Positions 1 through 7,040 of a DNA stretch of 64,000 nucleotides are shown in pieces. Both the position numbers and the translations under genes were made by a program. The DNA is taken from contig CAZSSB010000005.1 of assembly GCA_964609245.1 (NCBI GenBank), positions 52,661-116,660 on the forward strand. The letters are read 5' to 3'. Position 1 is the stretch's first letter. Each line of letters starts with the position of its first letter. Under the pieces are notes generated by a model that saw only the letters and a program-made list of their open reading frames with translations, was not told where the DNA came from and did no database searches. This stretch comes from JAFGCY01 sp964609245 (GTDB lineage: Bacteria; 4484-113; JAFGCY01).

Positions 1-223
1 GGGCGGCGAACAGGCTGAAGTAGCCGCCGTCGCCGCGGATCAGATCGCTGACCCAGTTGACGGAGCCCTTGAACAGATAGACGAACAGCGCAACCAGCAC
101 GCCGGCGCCGACGGCCAGCAGGCTCATGTAGAACGCATCGGTCACGCGCAGGTTGAGGCGCGCCAGCAGCTCCGTCAGACGACGAAAAGGCCGGAATCGC
201 TGGAAGTAGCCGCCGCGTTCCAC
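1..223 (-). CDS. ClC-family chloride channel/antiporter, N-terminal fragment
   Basis: This reverse-strand frame runs off the left edge, so only the first 74 or so residues are present. It begins with a GTG at 223. After a basic cytoplasmic stretch comes a segment reading RVTDAFYMSLLAVGAGVLVA and then VYLFKGSVNWVSDLI. This is the usual opening of bacterial voltage-gated chloride channel (ClC) proteins, a short basic leader followed by the first long membrane helix. The catalytic selectivity-filter motifs lie outside the window, so the family call rests on the N-terminal pattern only. A TATAAT box on the same strand lies 8 bases upstream of the GTG, which predicts a leaderless message. Confidence 0.5.
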   Translation of the reverse strand, partial: MERGGYFQRFRPFRRLTELLARLNLRVTDAFYMSLLAVGAGVLVALFVYLFKGSVNWVSDLIRGDGGYFSLFAA

Positions 224-231
224 GGTCGCGG

Positions 232-239
232 ATTATAGC
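232..239. promoter_or_regulatory. Overlapping divergent -10 elements
   Basis: The short sequence attatagc reads TATAAT on the reverse strand (232-237), 8 bases before the ClC GTG. On the forward strand it reads TATAGC (234-239), 8 bases before the ATG at 248. The two genes would share one melted promoter region. The reverse box is a perfect consensus. The forward one is weaker, and a second candidate, TAGGAT at 252-257, would instead serve the ATG at 266. Confidence 0.5.
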
Positions 240-247
240 TCGCGTAG

Positions 248-1318
248 ATGCTAGGATTAGTGGTTATGCCGCAATCGGCCACCGCGATCGGCCTGGCTCT
301 GTTGGCGCTGGCGATCAGCGCGCTGATCACCCCGCTGGTGATCCGCCTCTGTCGCCGCTATCAGGTGCTGGACCGGCCCAGCGCGCGCAAGATGCACAAC
401 TGCGCCGTGCCGCGCCTCGGCGGCGTGGCGATCTGCCTGGCGGTGGCCGTCGGCATCATGCTGGCCACGTTCCCGTCGGTGGCGGCCGCGCTGAAGCTGT
501 CGGCGCACCAGCTCCAGCTGCTGTCAGTGATCCTGCTGGGGCTCGGCGGGTTCTTTCTGATCGGCTTCTGGGACGACCTGCGCAGCCTGCCGGCCCTGCC
601 GCGGCTGATCGCCCAGCTGGCGGTGGCGCTGGGCGTGGTGCTGGCAAGCGACGGCGCGATCCGGATCGGCTCGCTGTTCGGCCGGTTGCTGCTGCCCGAC
701 TGGCTGGCGGTGATCGTCACCGTGCTCTGGATCGCCGGTATCGTCAACACCTTCAACTGGATCGACGGCCTCGACGGACTGAGCGCCGGCATCGGCGGCA
801 TCAGCGCGCTGGCGTTCCTGGTGCTGGCGCTGCTCAAGCCGACGCTGCCCAACGCGGCACTGACCATCGCGCTGTGCGCGCTGCTGCTCGGCGCACTGCT
901 GGGCTTCCTGCTGTTCAACTTCCACCCGGCGCGGATCTTCATCGGGGACGGCGGCGCGTTCAGCCTCGGCTACATGCTGGCGGTGATCAGCACCACCGGC
1001 CTGTTCAAGCAGGCGGCGGTGATCACCTTCCTGCTGCCGGTGATCATCCTGGCGCTGCCGATCACGGATACGCTGTTCGCGATCGTGCGCCGCCTGTGGC
1101 GCCGGCAGCCGATCACCAGGCCCGACGACCGCCACATCCACCACCGCATCCTGGCGCTGATGAGCCGGCACTACCGCTCGCGGCTGCCCGAGTCCGAGCG
1201 CGCCGCGCTCAGCGAGGAGCTGACCGTCAATCCGGCCCACCGCAACGCCGTGCTGGCGCTGTACACCTTCGCCGCGCTGTTCGCGGGCGTCGCGATCGTC
1301 GTGGGGGTCAGCGCATGA
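248..1318 (+). CDS. wecA: UDP-GlcNAc:undecaprenyl-phosphate GlcNAc-1-phosphate transferase (WecA/TagO-like)
   Basis: Polytopic membrane enzyme of the polyprenyl-phosphate hexose-1-phosphate transferase family. It moves a sugar-1-phosphate from a UDP-sugar to undecaprenyl phosphate and so starts a lipid-linked surface glycan. Family motifs are all present: RPSARKMHNCAVPRLGG near residue 44, GFWDDL, the catalytic NTFNWIDGLDGLSAG, FIGDGGAFSLG, and the substrate-loop RHIHHRIL. Length (356 residues) is normal. It overlaps the downstream epimerase gene by four bases (ATGA), so the two are translationally coupled. The start is uncertain: ATG 248 follows a weak TATAGC, while the in-frame ATG at 266 follows TAGGAT by 8 bases and starts nearer the first membrane helix. 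Confidence 0.9.
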   Translation: MLGLVVMPQSATAIGLALLALAISALITPLVIRLCRRYQVLDRPSARKMHNCAVPRLGGVAICLAVAVGIMLATFPSVAAALKLSAHQLQLLSVILLGLGGFFLIGFWDDLRSLPALPRLIAQLAVALGVVLASDGAIRIGSLFGRLLLPDWLAVIVTVLWIAGIVNTFNWIDGLDGLSAGIGGISALAFLVLALLKPTLPNAALTIALCALLLGALLGFLLFNFHPARIFIGDGGAFSLGYMLAVISTTGLFKQAAVITFLLPVIILALPITDTLFAIVRRLWRRQPITRPDDRHIHHRILALMSRHYRSRLPESERAALSEELTVNPAHRNAVLALYTFAALFAGVAIVVGVSA

Positions 1319-2466
1319 GCCGGCCGCAGGTGGTGACGGCCTTCGGCACGCGCCCCGAGGCGATCAAGATGGCGCCGGTGGTGCGCGCGCTGGCCGCGGC
1401 GGACGACCTCGACCACCGCCTGGTGGTCACCGCGCAGCACCGCGAGCTGCTGGACGACGTACTGGAGCTGTTCGCCATCGCCGCCGACCACGACCTCAAT
1501 CTGATGCAGGAGCGGCAGAGCCTGGACTACGTGGCCTCCCAGGCGCTGACCGGCCTGGGGCGGGTGCTCGACGAACTGCGGCCGGACTTCGTGCTGGTCC
1601 ACGGCGACACCACCACCACCTTCATCGCGGCGCTGGCGGCGTTCTACCGTAGCATTCCGGTCGGTCACGTCGAAGCCGGACTGCGCACCTCGACCGTCAA
1701 GCGGCCGTTCCCCGAGGAGCTCAACCGCCGGGCCACGGACCTGATCGCCGCCCACTACTACTGCCCCACGCCGGGCGCGGCCCGCAACCTGCGGCAGTGC
1801 CCGGAATACGGCGGTGAGGTGTTCGTGACGGGCAACACAGCGCTGGATGCCGTGCGGCTAGTCCACGATCCCGAATTCAGCTTCGCCGACGAGCGCCTGG
1901 CGGCATTCGCGGGCCACGACGGGCCGAAGCTGCTGGTGACGGCGCACCGCCGCGAGAACTGGGGCCAGCCGCTGGCCGCGGTCTGCCGCGGACTGCTGGC
2001 CGTGCTCGCCGATCACCCCACGGCGCTGGCCTGCTTCTGCTGGCATCCCAACCCCGCGGTGCGCGAGACGATCGGCCCGCTGCTGGAAGGCCACCCGCGC
2101 GTGCTGCTGGTCGATCCGCCGCGCTATGACGCCTTTGTCAACCTAACGGCGCGCTGCGACCTGCTGCTGACCGACAGCGGCGGCATCCAGGAGGAGATCA
2201 GCCAGCTCAGGCGCTTCGCGCTAGTGCTGCGCGCGGAGACGGAGCGCCCCGAGGCGGTCGAAGCGGGATTTGCCCAGCTCGTCGCGCCCCAGGAGCGCGC
2301 CCTGCGCCAGGCGGTGGCCCAGGTGCTGCCGCGCTGCCTGGCCGGTGAAATCCCGCCCGCCGTGCCCAGCCCCTTCGGCGACGGCCACGCCGCCGAGCGC
2401 GTGCTTGAGGCGGTCCGCTACGCGCTGCAGCTGGCGGATTCGCCCCCCGGCGACCTGGGCGCCTAG
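1315..2466 (+). CDS. wecB: UDP-N-acetylglucosamine 2-epimerase, non-hydrolysing
   Basis: Converts UDP-GlcNAc to UDP-ManNAc in the cytoplasm, supplying the second sugar for glycans primed by WecA/TagO. The 383-residue protein has the family signatures in order: GTRPEAIKMAPV at the N-terminus, HGDTTTTF, HVEAGLRT, FPEELNRR, TGNTALD, VTAHRRENWG and LTDSGGIQEE. The ATG at 1315 overlaps the stop of the upstream transferase, which defines the start and implies one operon. No other glycosyltransferase follows, so the rest of the glycan pathway must lie elsewhere. Confidence 0.95.
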   Translation: MSRPQVVTAFGTRPEAIKMAPVVRALAAADDLDHRLVVTAQHRELLDDVLELFAIAADHDLNLMQERQSLDYVASQALTGLGRVLDELRPDFVLVHGDTTTTFIAALAAFYRSIPVGHVEAGLRTSTVKRPFPEELNRRATDLIAAHYYCPTPGAARNLRQCPEYGGEVFVTGNTALDAVRLVHDPEFSFADERLAAFAGHDGPKLLVTAHRRENWGQPLAAVCRGLLAVLADHPTALACFCWHPNPAVRETIGPLLEGHPRVLLVDPPRYDAFVNLTARCDLLLTDSGGIQEEISQLRRFALVLRAETERPEAVEAGFAQLVAPQERALRQAVAQVLPRCLAGEIPPAVPSPFGDGHAAERVLEAVRYALQLADSPPGDLGA

Positions 2467-2498
2467 CCGCGCTTATTGTCACGGACTGCGCGCCGTGA

Positions 2499-2504
2499 TA
2501 GATT
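2499..2504 (+). promoter_or_regulatory. -10 box of a predicted leaderless gene
   Basis: TAGATT lies 6 bases before the ATG at 2511. No Shine-Dalgarno can fit between a start site at +6 to +8 and the codon. Confidence 0.45.
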
Positions 2505-2510
2505 TATGCC

Positions 2511-3182
2511 ATGGCACAGGGAGTCGATCTCAAAACGATCCTGGCGCAGGCCTGCGCCCTGATGCAGGAACTCCTGGAACTCAGCAACAAGTTGCTGATG
2601 GAGGTCGAAGCCGAGCACTACTGGATGACCTACTCCCTGGACTCCCTGACGCAGCTGAAATCGATCACCCACAACGTGGCCAAGCGGCTGGAAGCCACCG
2701 AGCCTCAGTGGGGCGACCCCAAGGCGCTGTTCGCCGCCGAGGAGGGCCAGAAGCTGTGGCGGACCGCCGTCGGCCTGCTCAGGGCGCTGCCACCGGTACG
2801 GGCCAAGTACACCGAGCAGCTGTCCCGCCGCCGGCGCCAGCGGATCATGGGCCAGGAGATCGAGGAGGTCGAGGAGCTCGATCCCGCGGTCCTGAAGGAA
2901 GAGGAAACCAGGTTCCTCAAGGATCAGGACGAGCTGCGCAGGTCGATCGAGGCGCTGTCGATCATGCTGGACAAACTGCCCGACGACCTGGCGCCCGTGG
3001 AAGAGCCCAAGCCCGAGAAGGCGGAGGAGCAGCAGCCCGCTGCGGCCGCCGACCAGCCCGCGGCGGAGGACGCACAGCCGCCGGATGACAGCGAGGCGGC
3101 CGCCACCGAAGCGGCGGCTCAGTCAGCCGAGGAGCCGGCGGAACTGCCGGATGCGGCTGCCGACGACTTCACGCCGGTCTGA
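2511..3182 (+). CDS. Hypothetical coiled-coil protein with acidic Ala/Glu-rich tail
   Basis: I do not recognise the family. The 223-residue protein has a helical N-terminal half (LLELSNKLLMEVEAEHYW and following), a basic patch RRRRQR near residue 105, a strongly acidic stretch (EIEEVEELDP), and a low-complexity tail rich in Ala, Glu, Pro and Asp from about residue 165. There is no signal peptide or membrane segment, so it is probably cytoplasmic. The N-terminal helices loosely resemble flagellar chaperone FlgN, but no motif supports that. Its last 64 bases overlap the 3' end of the convergent gene 3119-3655. Confidence 0.6.
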   Translation: MAQGVDLKTILAQACALMQELLELSNKLLMEVEAEHYWMTYSLDSLTQLKSITHNVAKRLEATEPQWGDPKALFAAEEGQKLWRTAVGLLRALPPVRAKYTEQLSRRRRQRIMGQEIEEVEELDPAVLKEEETRFLKDQDELRRSIEALSIMLDKLPDDLAPVEEPKPEKAEEQQPAAAADQPAAEDAQPPDDSEAAATEAAAQSAEEPAELPDAAADDFTPV

Positions 3183-3655
3183 GCGAGCAGCCGCCGCAGC
3201 CGGGCCACCTGCCCGCCATGGTCCTGCCGCAACTCGGGGCGGCTCGCAAGCAGCAGATCCAGGTACACCGCCAGCACCTCGCCGAACAGGCGGTAGACGT
3301 CCCCCGGACCCGACGCGTCAAGGCTGCCGATCTCACTGGTCAGGAAGCGGTAGTAGGCGGGCTCACGCTGTGCGCCGGTGGACAGTCGCCGCGCCAGCCG
3401 GCGGACGCTGCGCCACAGCGAGCCCAGCAGCGGAGGCGCCGCCGCCGCCAGTTCGTTGGCCAGCAGGCAGCTGACCCCGCGGATCATCTCGTCGAGGGCG
3501 ACGGCGTGCTGGCGAACCGGCGTTGGCCACTCCGCCGCCGCCTCGGCCTGCTCGCCGAACAGGCTGTGCCGGTAAGGACCGCGCGGGCCGTGGCGCGTGT
3601 AGAGCGCGAACAGGTCCTGGACGGCTCCCAGCAGTTCGATCGGCGGCGTCGGCAC
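3119..3655 (-). CDS. Hypothetical helical protein
   Basis: Reverse-strand gene of 178 residues with a plausible amphipathic composition. The opposite frame is Gln/Arg-rich and looks like a shadow. The open frame could extend further upstream, but GTG at 3655 is favoured because a TATGAT box (3662-3667) sits exactly 6 bases before it, the spacing seen at other leaderless genes here. No signal peptide, membrane helix or motif is evident, and the C-terminus is a Ser/Ala-rich tail. It overlaps the convergent upstream gene by 64 bases. Family and function are unknown. Confidence 0.5.
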   Translation of the reverse strand: MPTPPIELLGAVQDLFALYTRHGPRGPYRHSLFGEQAEAAAEWPTPVRQHAVALDEMIRGVSCLLANELAAAAPPLLGSLWRSVRRLARRLSTGAQREPAYYRFLTSEIGSLDASGPGDVYRLFGEVLAVYLDLLLASRPELRQDHGGQVARLRRLLAQTGVKSSAAASGSSAGSSAD

Positions 3656-3737
3656 GCGCCCATCATAGCGCGGGCACCAGGGCCCCTGCGCCGGGACGGA
3701 CTGTACCCGCCGGCGGCCGCCGCCCATTGATGGCATA

Positions 3738-3762
3738 GGCCCCCCGCGTTGCGCGGGGGGCC
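3738..3762. terminator. Strong GC hairpin between genes
   Basis: A perfect 11-base-pair inverted repeat (GGCCCCCCGCG / CGCGGGGGGCC) with a 3-base TTG loop, 25 bases past the stop of the reverse-strand lipoprotein gene. There is no clear T-run, so termination is inferred from the stem and location. Confidence 0.6.
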
Positions 3763-3786
3763 CTGGGTTTCACTTGAAGCCGCTGG

Positions 3787-5472
3787 TTACGGCAGGGTAT
3801 CCAGCGACGTGACGTAGAGCCAGTTGCTGTCATCCACTCCCTGCATGGCGTGGATATAGCTGTTGGCGCCCATGAAGCCGTCGGCGTTCGCCTGGAAGGT
3901 GCCGGGCAGCGTCCACTCCGGATCCTGCACCGCGAACGGCGGCCAGGCGTCCCAGTCCAGCGTGGCGACGTCGATCACGTCACCGGTGCCGTCCTCGGCG
4001 GAGTTGGCCACCAGCGAGAACTCCGTCAGGTAGTCCACGTTGAACGGTGGATTCTCGCTGCGCATCACGTACTCGTCGTCCACCACGCCGCTGCCGACCA
4101 CGTCGTCCCAGTCGGTGTCCGCGTCATCGGGCATGATGTACAGCCCCACGACAATCGGCAGCACCCGGCAGTACTGGGTGGTGTCGGCACGGTTGGGCTT
4201 GCCCATGTAAGTCGCCGTCACCGTGAAGTCGCCTTCGAAGGCGTCCTCGATGTTGAGGGTGGCGTCCGCGGTATCGATGGTACCGGCGCCGGCCGAGACG
4301 TTGTAGACGGTGTTCGCCACGTCGGTGGACACGTCGCCGTCATCCGGGTCGGTCAGCGAGAAGATGTAGTCGTCGGCATCGTTCATGATCCACGGATCAG
4401 CCGCGGTGCCCGAGCCGCCGGCCGGCGGGTTGGTCAGCGCCAGAATCGGCTGCACCGTGACGTCAACCGGCATCGGCAAGCTGGGATAGCCCACGTTTCC
4501 GTCGTTGTCCACCGGGATCACCCAGTACCACGCCAGCGGCGGTGGATCGGGCAGATCGTATGTGTAAGCCAGCCGATCCGCGTTCTTGTCACCGGCGCCG
4601 GTGGCGAAGCCCACGTTGTCCACCAGCGTACCTGGCTCGGACTGAGCGGCGGCGAAATCGGCGGGAGCATCCTCGGCGTCGTCGCTGCCGTAGATGTTCC
4701 AGCCACCCAGGACGCTAAAGGCGAAGTTCTGGCCGATGGTGGAAATATCAGCCAGCCCGATCAGCCCATCCGAGTTACCGTCAATCACCGACTCGGCCGT
4801 CGCGTAGTCGAACGGCGCGGGGAAACCCGGGGACTCCTCGTTGTAGTGCACGCCCAGCGGGGTCAGGTCGCTGACGCCCACCTCGCTGTCCTGGTTGTAA
4901 TCACCCAGGCTGGCGAAGTGCCAGTTCAGGTCGGTGGCGACATCATCATAGGTCAGCACCGGGCGTCCGCCCTCTTTGTTCGGCGCATCACTGACCATCC
5001 GCGCCGGCGGACAGGGCTCCTTGCGGAAGGAGACGGTGGCCAGCGTCACGTCGCCGCTGGCGCCAACCCGCCAGTCCGGGTGGGTAACGACCTGGCCATA
5101 GTGGACAGAGCCACGGTCGCGGAGCACCTGCAGGGTCAGCATGTCGCTGAGACCACCCATCGCCTCCGTCGGCGCGACGGTCATCGGCCGGTAGCTCTCC
5201 GGATCATACTCCAACTCGAAGTAGAGTGCTTTCAGGCCGCTGGCGCCGCTCGCATTGACGCTGACCAGCATGTGGGTGTCCAGTTCCTCGGTAGAGATGT
5301 AGATGTCCTCGGCGCTGGCCCCATCGAAGAAAGACGCCGCATCGACATTGAGCGTGAACCGCGAGGCATCACGCCCGGGGTCTTCCAGCAAACCGACGTT
5401 CTTGGTGCTGCAGCCCAGGCACAACAGGACCAGCAAAACCGCGATTACGCCAAAAACCGTCTTACTGCGCAT
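3787..5472 (-). CDS. Lipoprotein with cohesin-like domain and two dockerin-like repeats
   Basis: Secreted lipoprotein of 561 residues. The start at 5472 is chosen because it is followed at once by a lipoprotein signal peptide (MRSKTVFG..LCLGC) and preceded by GAGG, with a TATACT box at 5506-5511. Residues of about 40-170 resemble a cohesin-type beta-sandwich (GLKALYFELEYDPESYRP, VTLATVSFRK). Two dockerin-type calcium loops follow, DYNQDSEVGVSDLTPLG and DGNSDGLIGLADISTIG, each with D/N at positions 1, 3, 5 and D at 12. The remaining C-terminal half is Asp-rich and beta-like, without a catalytic motif. Carrying both partners of a cohesin-dockerin pair in one chain is unusual. Role unknown; a surface anchoring or scaffold function is inferred. 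Confidence 0.75.
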   Translation of the reverse strand: MRSKTVFGVIAVLLVLLCLGCSTKNVGLLEDPGRDASRFTLNVDAASFFDGASAEDIYISTEELDTHMLVSVNASGASGLKALYFELEYDPESYRPMTVAPTEAMGGLSDMLTLQVLRDRGSVHYGQVVTHPDWRVGASGDVTLATVSFRKEPCPPARMVSDAPNKEGGRPVLTYDDVATDLNWHFASLGDYNQDSEVGVSDLTPLGVHYNEESPGFPAPFDYATAESVIDGNSDGLIGLADISTIGQNFAFSVLGGWNIYGSDDAEDAPADFAAAQSEPGTLVDNVGFATGAGDKNADRLAYTYDLPDPPPLAWYWVIPVDNDGNVGYPSLPMPVDVTVQPILALTNPPAGGSGTAADPWIMNDADDYIFSLTDPDDGDVSTDVANTVYNVSAGAGTIDTADATLNIEDAFEGDFTVTATYMGKPNRADTTQYCRVLPIVVGLYIMPDDADTDWDDVVGSGVVDDEYVMRSENPPFNVDYLTEFSLVANSAEDGTGDVIDVATLDWDAWPPFAVQDPEWTLPGTFQANADGFMGANSYIHAMQGVDDSNWLYVTSLDTLP

Positions 5473-5505
5473 ACCTTCGTACCTCGAATGATGTTCGTTT
5501 CTAAA

Positions 5506-5511
5506 AGTATA
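5506..5511 (-). promoter_or_regulatory. -10 box for the cohesin-like lipoprotein gene
   Basis: TATACT on the reverse strand, about 33 bases before the ATG at 5472. The short leader carries a GAGG ribosome-binding site, so this gene is of the leadered class. A second reverse TATAAT lies further upstream near 5590. Confidence 0.5.
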
Positions 5512-5706
5512 AAGCATGGGCGCCTGCGCCCTCTGCGACAACCCTACCCCCAAATTGGCAATTAGCCTGTCAGGAGTTACGCCGAGATTATACCCTACGA
5601 GTGCAATCCGCACAGCGCTTGACCATCCCAATCGGCGCGAGGCACATACGTGGGTTGACTACGCCTGCGTCGATCAGGTTTCATCCGCCGGTGGCGACTG
5701 GCTGGT

Positions 5707-5712
5707 TATAAT
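5707..5712 (+). promoter_or_regulatory. -10 box upstream of miaB
   Basis: Perfect TATAAT. A start site near 5719 would give only about 38 bases before the GTG at 5757, with no ribosome-binding site in between. Confidence 0.5.
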
Positions 5713-5756
5713 GGGGAATCGATACCCGAGCTGATACCTTTGCGTATTGCTGCCGC

Positions 5757-7040
5757 GTGTTCGGCTGCCAGATGAACGTCGCCGACGTGGACGATCTGCG
5801 CGCCCGCCTGGAGCTGAGCGGGGGCCGTGCCGTCGACGACCCGGCCGCCGCGGACCTGGTGCTGGTCAACACCTGCACCGTCCGCGCCAAGGCGGAGGAA
5901 AAGGCCTACAGCTTCTTCGGCGAGCTGAAGCGGCTGAAGAACGGCAGCGGTCGCGAGCCGCTGCTGGTGGCGATGGGCTGCGTCGTGCCGCGCAACCGCG
6001 AGTCGCTGGAGCGCCGCTTCCCGCATCTCGATCTGCTGGTTGACTACTCGGACCCCGACAGCGTGATGGACATCCTGCGCGAGCGCTTCCCCCCGCTGGC
6101 CAACACCGCCGACGTGAGTGACTACGAGCCGCTGCTGGACCCGCGGCACTGCCCCCAGCGCTTCGTCACCGCCATCCGCGGCTGCCACCACGGCTGCAGC
6201 TTTTGCGTGGTACCCCGCGCCCGCGGCCCCCAGCGCGACGTGCCGCTGAGCCGGATCGTCCAGGAGGCCCGGGCCCTGGAGCGGGCCGGCGCGCCCGACC
6301 TGACCGTCCTCGGCCAGAACGTGCTGGCCTACGGCACCACCTCGGGCGACCGCACGCCGCGCTTCGTCGAACTGATGCGGACGCTGCTAGCCGAGACGGG
6401 CTTCCGCTGGATCACCTTCCTGACCAGCCTGCCCGGCGACCTGACCGACGCGATCTGCGAGCAGGTCATCGCCCACCCGCGGATCACGCCGCTGCTGCAC
6501 CTGCCCGTGCAATCCGGCAGCGACAAGGTGCTCAGCGACATGCGCCGCGGCCACGACGTCGACCATTACCGGCGCATGGCGGCCAGGGCCCGCGCCTGCC
6601 GCCCGGACCTCTACCTGACCACCGATCTGCTGGTCGGCTTCCCGACCGAGACGGAGGCCGACTATCGGGCCACCCTGGCGCTGGTCGAGGAGATCGGCTT
6701 CGACGACGCCTTCATGTTCGCCTACAGCGAGCGGCCCGGGACCCTCGCGGCCCGCAAGTACGAAGACGCGCTGCCCCGCAGCGAGAAACACGCGCGCCTG
6801 AACGACCTGATCGCCCGCCAGCGCGAGCTCGGCGCGGCGCGCAACCGGCGCTACGTGGGCCGGACGCTGGACGCGATCATCGAGCACGCGGATGAGCACG
6901 GCGCGGTGGCGCGCACCGCATTCAACAAGCCGGTGCAACTGGCCGGAGCGCGCACCGCCGTGGGCCAGTACGCGCGCGTGCGGATCACGGCGTCCAAGGT
7001 CAGCAGCTTCAGCGGCGAGGAGGTGCGGGAGCAGCAGTGA
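5757..7040 (+). CDS. miaB: tRNA-2-methylthio-N6-dimethylallyladenosine synthase MiaB
   Basis: Radical SAM methylthiotransferase that adds a methylthio group to modified A37 of tRNAs. It shows the N-terminal UPF0004 cysteines (FGCQMN, VNTCTVR, AMGCVVP), the radical SAM cluster motif CHHGCSFC, the LLHLPVQSGSD motif and a C-terminal TRAM-type domain. At 427 residues it is slightly short. The only usual start codon, GTG 5757, falls inside the first strand of UPF0004, two codons before the conserved GC. In-frame codons upstream read YCCR and resemble the usual YIRTFGCQMN lead-in, so translation may begin further upstream at a rare codon. The downstream gene overlaps its stop. Confidence 0.92.
   Translation: MFGCQMNVADVDDLRARLELSGGRAVDDPAAADLVLVNTCTVRAKAEEKAYSFFGELKRLKNGSGREPLLVAMGCVVPRNRESLERRFPHLDLLVDYSDPDSVMDILRERFPPLANTADVSDYEPLLDPRHCPQRFVTAIRGCHHGCSFCVVPRARGPQRDVPLSRIVQEARALERAGAPDLTVLGQNVLAYGTTSGDRTPRFVELMRTLLAETGFRWITFLTSLPGDLTDAICEQVIAHPRITPLLHLPVQSGSDKVLSDMRRGHDVDHYRRMAARARACRPDLYLTTDLLVGFPTETEADYRATLALVEEIGFDDAFMFAYSERPGTLAARKYEDALPRSEKHARLNDLIARQRELGAARNRRYVGRTLDAIIEHADEHGAVARTAFNKPVQLAGARTAVGQYARVRITASKVSSFSGEEVREQQ

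Noticed and set aside
2511..3182. Flagellar chaperone FlgN for the coiled-coil protein
   Set aside because: Only a loose likeness of the first helices. No flagellar gene is nearby and no motif supports it.
3850..5565. Long forward open frame opposite the cohesin-like lipoprotein
   Set aside because: Its product is rich in Val, Arg, Gly and His with no domain, typical of the shadow of a GC-rich gene. The reverse frame has a signal peptide and dockerin loops.
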